A stretch of 64,000 nucleotides of DNA from Candidatus Saccharimonadota bacterium (GTDB taxonomy: Bacteria > Patescibacteriota > Saccharimonadia > Saccharimonadales > Saccharimonadaceae), in NCBI GenBank assembly GCA_905372835.1, contig CAJPQK010000003.1:1-64000 (forward strand), read 5' to 3'. The position numbers and the translations under genes are program-made. Below the pieces are notes generated by a model. The model saw only the letters and a list, made by a program, of their open reading frames with translations. It was not told the origin of the DNA and did not search any database. Every line of letters starts with the position of its first letter. Position 1 is the first letter of the stretch. This document shows positions 27,788 through 36,190 of this stretch, in pieces.

Positions 27788-28330
27788 CTATCCTCTACAG
27801 TTCACATAGTCCTGCCATTTTTTGACAATTCCAGCCTCCTGATAGTACTCATGCGCGCGCCAACTGGATAAGAAAACTTCATCTTGTTCAATTTCGCTAA
27901 GGAGCGGAAAAATCTCACTAAGTAACATTTTGTCGGGGTATCGTTCGTTATCCGTCAGGGGACATTGCCCATTATTGCACAAGTGTGCATTTAAAAATGT
28001 GAAGCGTTTAGTGCAAATATAGCCGGGCTTCGAGCAGTGCAAGCGAAAATCGTGCATGGTTTGAATCGGCTGCGCCTCATCCTGGTAGGCCTCGAACTTG
28101 TACATCACCCAAACTAGTGGCGTATCAAACGTCATGTCATCAGACAGTTGCTGCTGATCATGTCGCAGATCGTCCAATTCTATTCGTATCTGTTCGACAC
28201 CGCTATTCTTCAATTTCGCCAGCGCCAAACAGCGCTCCACAGCAGCAATCTTTACTGTCAAAGTCTTATATTCATCATACATATCAAGCAGTCTATCAAC
28301 CGCCACTCTCACACTATTCGTACCTTCCAT
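27788..28330 (-). CDS. Hypothetical Cys-containing protein in metal operon
   Basis: 180 aa. A helical N-terminal half with coiled-coil character is followed by a segment with four cysteines (HCSKPGYICTKRF, HLCNNGQCPL) that could bind metal. The start codon overlaps the stop of the COG0523 gene (TGATG), so it is the third gene of that operon. No family recognised. Confidence 0.65.
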   Translation of the reverse strand: MEGTNSVRVAVDRLLDMYDEYKTLTVKIAAVERCLALAKLKNSGVEQIRIELDDLRHDQQQLSDDMTFDTPLVWVMYKFEAYQDEAQPIQTMHDFRLHCSKPGYICTKRFTFLNAHLCNNGQCPLTDNERYPDKMLLSEIFPLLSEIEQDEVFLSSWRAHEYYQEAGIVKKWQDYVNCRG

Positions 28331-29229
28331 CACCCCAACTCCTTCATAATTACTGCGCGCGTAATCTCACGCGCCCGCTCGCCAATGACAACTAATTTTA
28401 ATGACTCGTCAATGGTGCCGCGCGTGACCCGTATTTGCTGCGGCGTTGCCTCGATGTGGTATATTTCGTTACCGCCAGCGACCGCACCTTTCATGCGCCG
28501 CAAAGCATATTTGCTCTGTAAATCCATCCAAATTTTCTCAATTTTTTCAGCATTGATATCCAATTCAGTCATATCAACTACGCTATAATTTAAAGCATTC
28601 TCAGCTGCGTTTTCCGCAGGCTCGTGCAGTAGTAAATGATCCAAAATACGCGACTCGCTAGCAAGCTGCGCCAAATCAAATTTGCCGTGATCTAGCCCAG
28701 TAACCTTTGTCAACCCTTGTTGCAACAATGTTTCAATTAGCTGCTGGCGGTCTTTTTCAGCCAGCAAATCCAGCTTGCTGATTAGTACCGTATCCGCTGC
28801 CTGAGCTTCCGCCAGCAACGCCTTCGCCAAACCATCAGCTCTAGCTTCAGCTCCATCCACAACATACAACGATTGCTTCAAATCATACTGCTCAAATACA
28901 TCACTAGCCAGCAATTTTTCGACCACCCGCAGAGTATTAGCGACACCAGTTGATTCAATAATCACTGGTGCTTTTCCGCTTATTGCAAAATTGTACAAAA
29001 TATCAATCAACTCTTCGCCACTACTGCAACAGATACACTCGCCAGCAATTGTTGCCACTTCATCAACGCGTTGCGCCAATGTGCAACTGTCAATACTTTC
29101 CGACGCAAACTCATTTTCAATCACTCGCGCGCCAGCAAACTCAGGCTGCTGCACCAAAAAATCAACCAGCGTCGTTTTGCCAGCACCCAGCGCACCGTTC
29201 ACCAAATATAACGCAATTGTATCATTCAT
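28330..29229 (-). CDS. COG0523 (CobW-like) GTP-binding metal chaperone, copy 2
   Basis: 299 aa. Walker A GALGAGKTT, CxCC in GECICCSSG, ENEFA, base-recognition ISKLDLL and a CobW C-domain ending IGERAREITRAVI. Clear paralogue of copy 1. Start chosen at 29229 from homology; the longer frame reads into the upstream gene. It lies 1 nt after the nicotianamine-synthase-like gene and overlaps the following Cys protein. This three-gene operon faces the Fur-family regulator, so zinc or another metal is the likely cargo. Confidence 0.9.
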   Translation of the reverse strand: MNDTIALYLVNGALGAGKTTLVDFLVQQPEFAGARVIENEFASESIDSCTLAQRVDEVATIAGECICCSSGEELIDILYNFAISGKAPVIIESTGVANTLRVVEKLLASDVFEQYDLKQSLYVVDGAEARADGLAKALLAEAQAADTVLISKLDLLAEKDRQQLIETLLQQGLTKVTGLDHGKFDLAQLASESRILDHLLLHEPAENAAENALNYSVVDMTELDINAEKIEKIWMDLQSKYALRRMKGAVAGGNEIYHIEATPQQIRVTRGTIDESLKLVVIGERAREITRAVIMKELG

Positions 29230-29230
29230 A

Positions 29231-29998
29231 TTAACCTTTCTTATACACATATACTGAGTTAATAATATCGTCGTCAGGATTATACTCGACCAGCAGCTGC
29301 ACGCGCTGCAAACCGTTCGGGTCAAACGCTGGATATAACAACGTTTTCGCGCCATGAGCACCGCGCACAATGATCCGCCCGCCAGGTCGGAGCGCTGGCA
29401 AAATATTATCAATAATTTGTTGTTTGGCTTCAACCGAATCGCCCGCTAGGCCAGCCACATAAATCACATCATAAGCACTGTCCGGCAAAGCTACCGCCGC
29501 TCCATCCGCCAACAAACACTCGCCAACCGGCCAAGCAATCGCCCGTGCTAGTTCGCGCGACTGCGCCAAAGCAGCTGGCACCACATCCACCAAGTCAACC
29601 GCCGCGCCCGTCTGATGCCACAAACACCAAGCCGTCAAAGGCAGGGAACCGCTGCCAATCATCGCCACGCGACTACTATTACTCAACATCAAACCCGACC
29701 CGCCCAATAAGCCAACTTCACGTCGCACCAGCTCGCGATAATTGTCAATATACCAAAACGTTTCCAGCTCCTGCTGCGGACGAGCTGAGCTGGTAATTCG
29801 CCGCGACCAATACATTTCCATCTCTGATTCTGACAGGGAACAACGGCGCTGCACTTCGCGGCACACCTCATCATTACACCAGGTCGGTAACGCTGTCGCC
29901 TGCACAACCGCCGCCACCAAGCCAGAAAAAGCCGCATTGACGTCTGGCGATGGTACAAACTCGTGCAAATTCATCACTGTTTTAATTGCCATATCCAT
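29231..29998 (-). CDS. Nicotianamine synthase-like protein (NAS/CntL family)
   Basis: 255 aa. The C-terminal Rossmann domain reads VAMIGSGSLPLTAWCL, YDVIYVAGLAGD, GGRIIVRGAHGAKTLLYPA and NPDDDIINSVY. These closely follow the nicotianamine-synthase order GSGPLPLT, AALVG, RSAHG and HPDDxxVNS. The family joins aminobutyrate units from SAM (to histidine in CntL) to make metal-chelating metallophores. A helical N-terminal domain is also present. First gene of the operon with a COG0523 GTPase. No CntM-like opine dehydrogenase is visible nearby, so the product could be nicotianamine-like. Assignment is from motifs; chemistry is unproven. Confidence 0.8.
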   Translation of the reverse strand: MDMAIKTVMNLHEFVPSPDVNAAFSGLVAAVVQATALPTWCNDEVCREVQRRCSLSESEMEMYWSRRITSSARPQQELETFWYIDNYRELVRREVGLLGGSGLMLSNSSRVAMIGSGSLPLTAWCLWHQTGAAVDLVDVVPAALAQSRELARAIAWPVGECLLADGAAVALPDSAYDVIYVAGLAGDSVEAKQQIIDNILPALRPGGRIIVRGAHGAKTLLYPAFDPNGLQRVQLLVEYNPDDDIINSVYVYKKG

Positions 29999-30026
29999 AG
30001 CTTTTCATAATGCCAAACCCTCAGAA

Positions 30027-30049
30027 TTATTGCAAATTTGTCGCAATAA
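30027..30049. promoter_or_regulatory. Candidate Fur/Zur operator between divergent operons
   Basis: Inverted repeat TTATTGC-n9-GCAATAA lies just upstream of the fur -10 (TATAAT, 30054-30059) and overlaps the presumed -35 (TTGCAA) of the NAS-like operon. ATTGCAACAAT (30058-30068) follows directly. The position suits a repressor controlling both directions. Operator role is inferred. Confidence 0.55.
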
Positions 30050-30068
30050 GTGATATAATTGCAACAAT

Positions 30069-30488
30069 ATGACAATAGACGAACTGCTCAAACAGCACAA
30101 CTTGCGTCTAACGAAACCGCGCCAGCAAGTATTTGACGTACTGCGACAATCAGCCGTTCCGCTAACCATTAGTGATATTGCAAAGAAGTGCAAAAACGTT
30201 GACCGAGCCAGCGTCTACCGCACACTTGTTACCTTTGACCAACTGCACATCGTCAGTGCTGTTGCCATTGGCTGGAAAAACTACTATGAACTCGCTGAGC
30301 CGTTCATTCCACATCATCACCATCTCTATTGCATCCGTTGCCAAAACGCTGAACCCATCCAGACGCCAGAGTTGGAACAGCTTGTTGGCTATCTCAGTCG
30401 CAAACACCAATTTACCGTTGTTAAGCACCACTTTGAATTGGAAGGGATTTGTAAACATTGCCAGCAAGCTAAACAGCATAAAAAATAA
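30069..30488 (+). CDS. Fur-family metalloregulator (Fur/Zur type)
   Basis: 139 aa, dimeric winged-helix repressor. The recognition helix is in VDRASVYRTLVTF, the metal site includes the HHHH cluster (FIPHHHHLYC), and the structural zinc site has two CxxC pairs (CIRC, CKHC). It is divergent from the NAS-like/COG0523 operon, so zinc sensing (Zur) is the best guess. TATAAT lies 9 nt before the ATG. Its 3' end meets the terminator of the antisense-oriented RNA gene. Confidence 0.9.
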   Translation: MTIDELLKQHNLRLTKPRQQVFDVLRQSAVPLTISDIAKKCKNVDRASVYRTLVTFDQLHIVSAVAIGWKNYYELAEPFIPHHHHLYCIRCQNAEPIQTPELEQLVGYLSRKHQFTVVKHHFELEGICKHCQQAKQHKK

Positions 30489-30498
30489 ATTCCCAACT

Positions 30499-30815
30499 AA
30501 AAAAGCGCCAGGTAAGGGTGGGCATCACCTGGCGCTTTGTTACCCTTCAACCCACCCGAGCTTCCATGTCATGGCAAAGCGTCTGCGGTCAAAACTCCAA
30601 AAGACCGGCGCCTGACGAATCGTCAATACAGTGCGTACTCACCATGAAACAGAGGTCGCCTTAATCAAAAGGGCAGTTAAAGGGGTTAGTATGCGCGTAA
30701 CGTTTAACGCAAAAAGTGGAGGGTAAGATACTTAATGCCATTGCGCGCAACCTAACATATAGTTAGAATAGGGGGTATAAGGTGCATTTGGTTGAACTCG
30801 CTGATCAACCAATCG
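30499..30815 (-). ncRNA. Standalone ~315-nt structured RNA of unknown family
   Basis: A consensus promoter (TTGACA, 17 nt, TATAAT) and a strong intrinsic terminator bracket a region with no convincing protein. Hairpins on the minus strand include GGTTGA/TCAACC, CTAAC/GTTAG, TGACG-ATT-CGTCA, CGGTC/GACCG and CCATG-A-CATGG. A GGGTGGG segment can pair with CCCACCC in the terminator loop, making a pseudoknot or alternative fold. It contains a 26-codon ORF starting MALSILP, probably chance. No match to signature blocks of RNase P RNA, tmRNA, SRP RNA or 6S RNA was seen. Confidence 0.65.
30504..30536 (-). terminator. Intrinsic terminator of the ~315-nt RNA
   Basis: AGCGCCAGGT/ACCTGGCGCT perfect 10-bp stem followed by a six-T run on the minus strand. 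On the plus strand it may also stop fur transcripts, although with a poorer T tract. Confidence 0.85.
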
Positions 30816-30821
30816 TGTATC

Positions 30822-30850
30822 ATTATAGCAAAGATTTGACATAGTGTCAA
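30822..30850 (-). promoter_or_regulatory. Consensus sigma-70 promoter with palindromic -35
   Basis: On the minus strand TTGACA (30845-30850), a 17-nt spacer and TATAAT (30822-30827). The -35 is half of a perfect palindrome TTGACA-TAG-TGTCAA (30836-30850), whose other half is a -35 for the divergent dprA direction. Confidence 0.85.
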
Positions 30851-30871
30851 TACTTTTCGCAATAAAAAGTT

Positions 30872-31744
30872 ATGGAAATCAATACAGTACTACCAGAGGA
30901 GCATATTTTCACCAAGAGGTTGGTCAATATTGCCAAGCCACCAAAAAGGTTATGTTTTATGGGAAAGCTCCCAGACACCCACGCTCCTCGAGTAGCAATT
31001 GTTGGCACGCGCAAGCCCAGCAACTACGGGCGCGAGGTCACAGAACGGCTGGCGACAGATCTGGCACAAGCCGGGGTGGTTATCATCAGCGGACTCGCAC
31101 TTGGCGTTGACAGCATCGCCCAAACCGCAGCCCTCAACGCTGGCGGCACGGTCATTGGTGTCGTCACGTCAGAACTGCCAGACATTGCGCCGCGTAGTAA
31201 CCGAGGATTAGCAGAGAACATCATCAACCAGGGTGGCGCAGTCCTGTCAGAATGGATGCGCGGCGACGGCATGAAAATACGCAAATGGAGTTTCCTACAA
31301 AGAAACCGCCTGGTTAGCGGGCTGGCAGACGCTATCATCATCACCGAAGCGGCTGAACGTAGCGGTACGCTCAATACCGCAGCATACGCCCTGGAACAAG
31401 GGCGTGACATGTTTGTCGTTCCCGGCAACATCACCAGCCCATTATCCGCAGGATGCAACAACCTACTACTTCAGGGCGCCAATCCAGCTCTCTCGGCCAA
31501 AGACGTATTGGACGCCATTGCCCCAACTTGGAAATCAACCCAACCCACCCAATGCGCGTTGCCAATTGGCTCTACACCAGCTGAAATCGCCATCGCTCAG
31601 CTCATCAAAAATGGCGTACGTGACGGCGATGAGCTACAAAAACAGTCCGAACTGCCAGCAGCTGATTTTGCCACCGCACTCACCATGTTGGAGATTAATG
31701 GCGTGATCAAGCCACTCGGGGCAAACAACTGGACGCTACGATAA
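30872..31744 (+). CDS. dprA: DNA-processing protein DprA
   Basis: Loads RecA on incoming single-stranded DNA in natural transformation. 290 aa with Rossmann-like VAIVGTRKPSNYGREV, ISGLALGVDSIAQTAAL, RNRLVSGLADAIIITEA, SGTLNTAAYALEQGRDMFVVPG and GCNNLL. A winged-helix C-terminal part follows. The epibiont lifestyle makes DNA uptake plausible as a nucleotide source. Confidence 0.94.
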   Translation: MEINTVLPEEHIFTKRLVNIAKPPKRLCFMGKLPDTHAPRVAIVGTRKPSNYGREVTERLATDLAQAGVVIISGLALGVDSIAQTAALNAGGTVIGVVTSELPDIAPRSNRGLAENIINQGGAVLSEWMRGDGMKIRKWSFLQRNRLVSGLADAIIITEAAERSGTLNTAAYALEQGRDMFVVPGNITSPLSAGCNNLLLQGANPALSAKDVLDAIAPTWKSTQPTQCALPIGSTPAEIAIAQLIKNGVRDGDELQKQSELPAADFATALTMLEINGVIKPLGANNWTLR

Positions 31745-31789
31745 CGCCTATGCTTGAATATACTTCACCATAGTGGTATGATATTGTCA

Positions 31790-32431
31790 ATGAATGCAGA
31801 ACATCAACCACAGTTTCGTCCCACCAAGTCCCCAGAAGAACAACCTGTCTCAGACGACATAGTAACACTACCGAACGGTGTGACGGTAGCAGGTGCGATG
31901 CTCAGCCTATACGGTATCAAGCATGCCGACTCCCTCAAGGGCATGGCAGCACTAGTTGCTGGTGAGTTGTCAGACAAAGTCGATGGTTCACTGGCGAGGG
32001 CCCTTAACCAACAGTCAAAATTAGGCATCAAGCTAGACCCCATCAGGGATAAAATCGTTGGAGCAGCAGCACTACTGAAGTTATCACAAGAGGACCCCAC
32101 ATCAAAAGCCATGGTGGCGACAATTGCTGGCCTAGAATCAACAAAAGCCATTGCTACCGCTGTTGCCGAATACAAACACAAGCAACTCCCTGATGAACGC
32201 GAGCCACTTCGCCCAACTCAAGCAGGACGAGTCAGCAGCGCACTGCTCGCAGCAACCACGACATTACTCATCATCGGCAAGTCAGCAGAGTCCTTGGGTT
32301 ATCAGAAAACCGCCAAGGCACTGAAGGGGCTAGGTACACTAAGCTTTGCAGGCTATCTTCCTGTGGCAGGAGTAGCGGCCGGACAATACGTTAAGCGCGC
32401 CCGCGATCTGATGGATAGTAACCAGAAATAG
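31790..32431 (+). CDS. CDP-alcohol phosphatidyltransferase family protein
   Basis: 213 aa. It holds the complete family signature DxxDGxxAR...GxxxDxxxD (DKVDGSLAR, GIKLDPIRD) that binds CDP and metal. Hydrophobic helices follow (LLAATTTLLIIG, FAGYLPVAGVAAG). It would make a phospholipid headgroup linkage, perhaps phosphatidylglycerophosphate. The membrane helices are less hydrophobic than usual. Start set at 31790, 7 nt after TATGAT. Confidence 0.8.
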   Translation: MNAEHQPQFRPTKSPEEQPVSDDIVTLPNGVTVAGAMLSLYGIKHADSLKGMAALVAGELSDKVDGSLARALNQQSKLGIKLDPIRDKIVGAAALLKLSQEDPTSKAMVATIAGLESTKAIATAVAEYKHKQLPDEREPLRPTQAGRVSSALLAATTTLLIIGKSAESLGYQKTAKALKGLGTLSFAGYLPVAGVAAGQYVKRARDLMDSNQK

Positions 32432-32498
32432 CGCAGAAACCGCCACGCTCAAACGGCCATTATTTGATGGGTCGTCCGATATGGTATAATATAAAGTT

Positions 32499-34841
32499 AT
32501 GAAAAATCTCGTCATCGTCGAGTCACCAGCTAAAGCCAAAACCATTGAGAAATATTTGGGCAAGGATTTTCATGTTTTATCAAGCGTGGGACATATTCGC
32601 TCAATCGTCAAAAAAACCAAGGACGGCACACCGCCAATTGATGTGGCGAATGATTTTTTTGCCGTCTACGAAGTTGATCCCGAGAAAAAGAAAGTCATCA
32701 CCGAGCTAAAGAAAAACGTCAAGGCTGTCGGTAAAGACAACGTCTGGCTGGCCACAGATGAAGACCGCGAAGGAGAGGCCATTGCCTGGCATCTCTGTAA
32801 AGTGTTGGACCTGCCGATTGAGACGACCAAGCGCATCGTCTTTCACGAGATAACTAAGGATGCCATCACCAATGCTATCAAGAACCCGCGCACCGTTGAC
32901 ATAAACCTAGTACAGGCGCAGCAAGCCCGGCAAATCCTCGACCGGCTGGTAGGCTTTGAGCTCAGCCCAGTGGTCTGGCAAAAAGTGCCAGGCGGCAAAT
33001 CGGCTGGCCGCGTTCAGAGCCCGGCAGTACGGCTATTGGTCGAACGCGAACGAGAAATCATGAAATTTGAAGGCAGCTCGCAGTTCAAGGTGACCGCCAT
33101 ATTCATCCACGACAATCAAGAGTTCAAGGCCGAGCTCAACCAGAAATTTGACTCCGAAGCAGCTGCTCACGAATTCTTGAACAGCCTCAAACCAGCCACA
33201 TTCACCGTCAGCGACATCTCAAAGACGCCTGGCACTCGCAACCCGGCCGCACCGTTTACGACGTCAACCTTGCAACAGGAAGCTAACGCCAAGCTCGGCT
33301 TTAGCTCCAAAGCTACCATGGCGTCGGCCCAACGGCTCTACCAAGACGGTAAAATCACCTACATGCGTACCGACTCGGTCAATTTGAGCGGGCAGGCCAT
33401 CGCCAGCGCCACCGACTTTATCAAGCGGCTGTACGGCCCGGATTACTCCACTGTGCGCAAATTCAAGACCAAATCCGCCTCCGCCCAAGAAGCGCACGAA
33501 GCCATCCGCCCGACCGACATCACCCGCGAAACCGTCACCTCAGATGAACGCGACCAAAAACTCTACGACCTCATCCGCCGCCGCACCCTGGCATCGCAAA
33601 TGTCGGCAGCGAAACTAGAGAAGACGACGGTGACGATTGGCATCGAAGGAGCGTCTCTTGTTTTCGAAGCCAAGGGCGAAGTCATCACCTTTGACGGATT
33701 CTTGCGTGTCTATGGCGGCGGCAAAGACGAAATCTTGCCAAAACTCCACACTGGCGACACGCTTGAAACGCATGACATCACCGCCCGCCAAACCTTCGCC
33801 CGTCCACCGGCCCGCTACACCGAAGGCTCGCTCGTCAAGAAGCTCGAAGACCTCGGCATCGGCCGGCCAAGCACCTACGCTACCATCATCGACACCGTGC
33901 AGACCCGCGGCTACGTCGAAAAAGGCGATAGTGAAGGCCAGCCGCGCGACGTCATCGTCCTCAGTTACAACGGCGAAGAAGTCGGCCGCGACGTCGTCCA
34001 GGAAAAAACCGGTTCCACTCGCGGCAAGCTTATTCCAACACCAAGCGGGGAACTAATCGCCGACTTTTTGACCGACCATTTCACGCAAATCGTTGACTAT
34101 GATTTCACCGCCAATGTCGAAACTGAATTTGATAAAATCGCCGCCGCTAACCTGGCTAAAAGTGCCATGCTGCAGGGATTTTACACGCCGTTTCACAAAT
34201 TGATTGAACAGTCAGGCGGCATCGACCGCAGTAAGGTCGGCGCTAACCGCGAAGTCGGCATCGATCCAAAATCTGGCAAGCCAATCCTGGCGCGCTTTGG
34301 CCGCTTTGGCCCCATGCTGCAGCTGGGCACCACTGACGACGAGGACAAACCACGCTTTGCGCCACTGCCAAAAGGTGCGAAAATTGAGACCGTCACTTTG
34401 GAGCAAGCACTAGAAATGTTCAAGTTGCCGCGCGTCGTCGGCCAAACCGAAGACGGGCAAGATATCAAAGCCAACATCGGCCGCTTTGGCCCATACATCC
34501 AAGTTGGCAAACTCTTCGTCTCCATCAAACCTGAAGACCCACACACCATCACCCTAGAAACAGCCCGCGAGCTCTATACCGCCAAACTCCAGGCCGAAGC
34601 CGAGAAGAATATCGCTGACTTTGGTGACGGCGTCAAAGTCCTAAACGGCCGCTTTGGCCCGTACATCACCGACGGCATTAAAAACGCTAAAATTCCCAAA
34701 GACACCGACCCAAAAACCATCACTCACGAGCAGGCACTAGAACTTCTCAAAGCCGCACCCGCAAAACCCGCTCGTCGTGGTCGCACCTTGGCCAAATCTA
34801 AAACTGCCGCCAAAAAATCCACAACTCGCAAGAAAAGCTAA
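32499..34841 (+). CDS. topA: DNA topoisomerase I
   Basis: Type IA topoisomerase relaxing negative supercoils. 780 aa: TOPRIM domain (VIVESPAKAKTIEKYL, DEDREGEAIAW), active-site Tyr in ITYMRTDSVNLS, and GIGRPSTYA. The zinc fingers of E. coli TopA are replaced by three repeats with GRFGPMLQLG, GRFGPYIQVG and GRFGPYITDG. A Lys/Arg/Ser-rich tail ends the protein. TATAAT lies 8 nt before the ATG. Confidence 0.97.
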   Translation: MKNLVIVESPAKAKTIEKYLGKDFHVLSSVGHIRSIVKKTKDGTPPIDVANDFFAVYEVDPEKKKVITELKKNVKAVGKDNVWLATDEDREGEAIAWHLCKVLDLPIETTKRIVFHEITKDAITNAIKNPRTVDINLVQAQQARQILDRLVGFELSPVVWQKVPGGKSAGRVQSPAVRLLVEREREIMKFEGSSQFKVTAIFIHDNQEFKAELNQKFDSEAAAHEFLNSLKPATFTVSDISKTPGTRNPAAPFTTSTLQQEANAKLGFSSKATMASAQRLYQDGKITYMRTDSVNLSGQAIASATDFIKRLYGPDYSTVRKFKTKSASAQEAHEAIRPTDITRETVTSDERDQKLYDLIRRRTLASQMSAAKLEKTTVTIGIEGASLVFEAKGEVITFDGFLRVYGGGKDEILPKLHTGDTLETHDITARQTFARPPARYTEGSLVKKLEDLGIGRPSTYATIIDTVQTRGYVEKGDSEGQPRDVIVLSYNGEEVGRDVVQEKTGSTRGKLIPTPSGELIADFLTDHFTQIVDYDFTANVETEFDKIAAANLAKSAMLQGFYTPFHKLIEQSGGIDRSKVGANREVGIDPKSGKPILARFGRFGPMLQLGTTDDEDKPRFAPLPKGAKIETVTLEQALEMFKLPRVVGQTEDGQDIKANIGRFGPYIQVGKLFVSIKPEDPHTITLETARELYTAKLQAEAEKNIADFGDGVKVLNGRFGPYITDGIKNAKIPKDTDPKTITHEQALELLKAAPAKPARRGRTLAKSKTAAKKSTTRKKS

Positions 34842-34848
34842 CTAATCA

Positions 34849-34878
34849 AAATACCCGCTCGACATCAAGCGGGTATTT
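34849..34878. terminator. Bidirectional intrinsic terminator, topA / LPXTG gene
   Basis: AAATACCCGCT/AGCGGGTATTT 11-bp stem with an 8-nt loop lies between the two convergent stop codons. T-rich sequence flanks it on both strands. Confidence 0.85.
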
Positions 34879-34895
34879 CTTTCATCGTCAATCGC

Positions 34896-36050
34896 TTACA
34901 AGCGGCGGCGACTGATGACGTAGGCGACAGCTGCCGTAGTCAATCCACCAAGACCCAATACTGATACAACCATGTTTTCGGTACCAGTCCGTGGCAACTC
35001 AGGAGTTGTTGGAGGGGTAGGAGTCGTCGGCGTTGATTGACACTTACTCATGTCAGTTGTGTGCTTTGACTCGGTAAACTCTTCCTTTTTAATCTCGCGA
35101 TTTTCTTTGGTTTCAATGACACAAACCTTGATTTTAGCTGGAGCTTCCTTACAGTCGTTAGGGTTCTTTGAGTGCTTCTTGGCGTCAAACTCTGAAGCCT
35201 TGATAGTTACTGGGTATTTCTTGTCTGACAACCGGCAAACTTCCATTGTAGGCTCAGGGTTAACTGTAACAGTCGTCTGACAATTTTGGCTGGTTTTTTG
35301 AACGTCAGAACCTTCTTTGCCGTTCACCGTAACGGTAACTTTGTAGTTGCCAGCTTTTGCGTATGTGTGTTGAATTTCAGATGAGGTAGTCATTTTAGTG
35401 GTTCCGTCACCAAAGTTGTAGGTGTAGCTGGTGACACTTGCGCCGCCCTTGGCAGTTGCTTTGGTGCTGAACTTGAAGGTGTCACGAGATACTGCCGTTT
35501 TTTGCATTGCATCACAGGTCAACACAGGTTTTGCTGGAGGAGTTGTAGGAGGGCCCCAAACCGGGTTACCACAATCCTTGATCACACCGGTGATAAACTT
35601 GCCGTCATTATCAAACCAAGCATAGATTTTGTACCGCGTAATGCCGTCAATAAAGCTCTGACCAGTTGTGTACTGGTAGTAGGTGTGGCCAGCAGCGCTG
35701 TACTGACGAGAAGGAGTTACTTGACGCGTACCAGCTTTTGCCTGGACAGTTACTGCATTGGTGGCGACAACACGACCATCGACAGTAATGTTTCCATTAG
35801 CGTCAACCACACCTTCACGCATGTTTGAGCCGCCTTGTACCATTTCGTCATTGATGTACCATTGGTTGTACAATGATTTGATCTCTGGACGAGCATATGC
35901 GGATTTCAATTCTGACAGAGAATTTGTACCACAGTGGACAACGTTAAAGTTACTACAGTTGGCAGCCTTAGATGGAGTCGCCATCCAAATACCACCGATG
36001 AGAGCAATCCCCAAAGAGATAGCTATACCGATTTTCTTAAATTTATTCAT
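34896..36050 (-). CDS. LPXTG-anchored surface protein with PKD domain
   Basis: 384 aa. Signal peptide (IGIAISLGIALIGGIWMATPSKA), then a unique N-terminal domain with several Cys, then a PKD-type domain (SYTYNFGDGTTKM...HTYAKAGNYKVTVTV). A Thr/Pro linker leads to the sorting signal LPRTG, a hydrophobic segment and RRR tail. It is a substrate for the sortase at 9591-10928. Start at 36050, preceded by GAGGAG. It may be a major surface protein used in host contact. Confidence 0.93.
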   Translation of the reverse strand: MNKFKKIGIAISLGIALIGGIWMATPSKAANCSNFNVVHCGTNSLSELKSAYARPEIKSLYNQWYINDEMVQGGSNMREGVVDANGNITVDGRVVATNAVTVQAKAGTRQVTPSRQYSAAGHTYYQYTTGQSFIDGITRYKIYAWFDNDGKFITGVIKDCGNPVWGPPTTPPAKPVLTCDAMQKTAVSRDTFKFSTKATAKGGASVTSYTYNFGDGTTKMTTSSEIQHTYAKAGNYKVTVTVNGKEGSDVQKTSQNCQTTVTVNPEPTMEVCRLSDKKYPVTIKASEFDAKKHSKNPNDCKEAPAKIKVCVIETKENREIKKEEFTESKHTTDMSKCQSTPTTPTPPTTPELPRTGTENMVVSVLGLGGLTTAAVAYVISRRRL

Positions 36051-36190
36051 AAAAACTCCTCTTCTTTTGATCCTCACCTCGGACCTTATGTGTCCATATT
36101 ATCATAAACTTTATTTTTTGTCAATAATAGTGGCCATTTATCGCATATTATCACTCTCTCAGTAAAAACCTCGTCTGTTATAATAAGAGC

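Noticed and set aside
30720..30790. 26-codon ORF in the ~315-nt RNA
   Set aside because: No Shine-Dalgarno sequence and atypical composition; the region is better explained as structured RNA.
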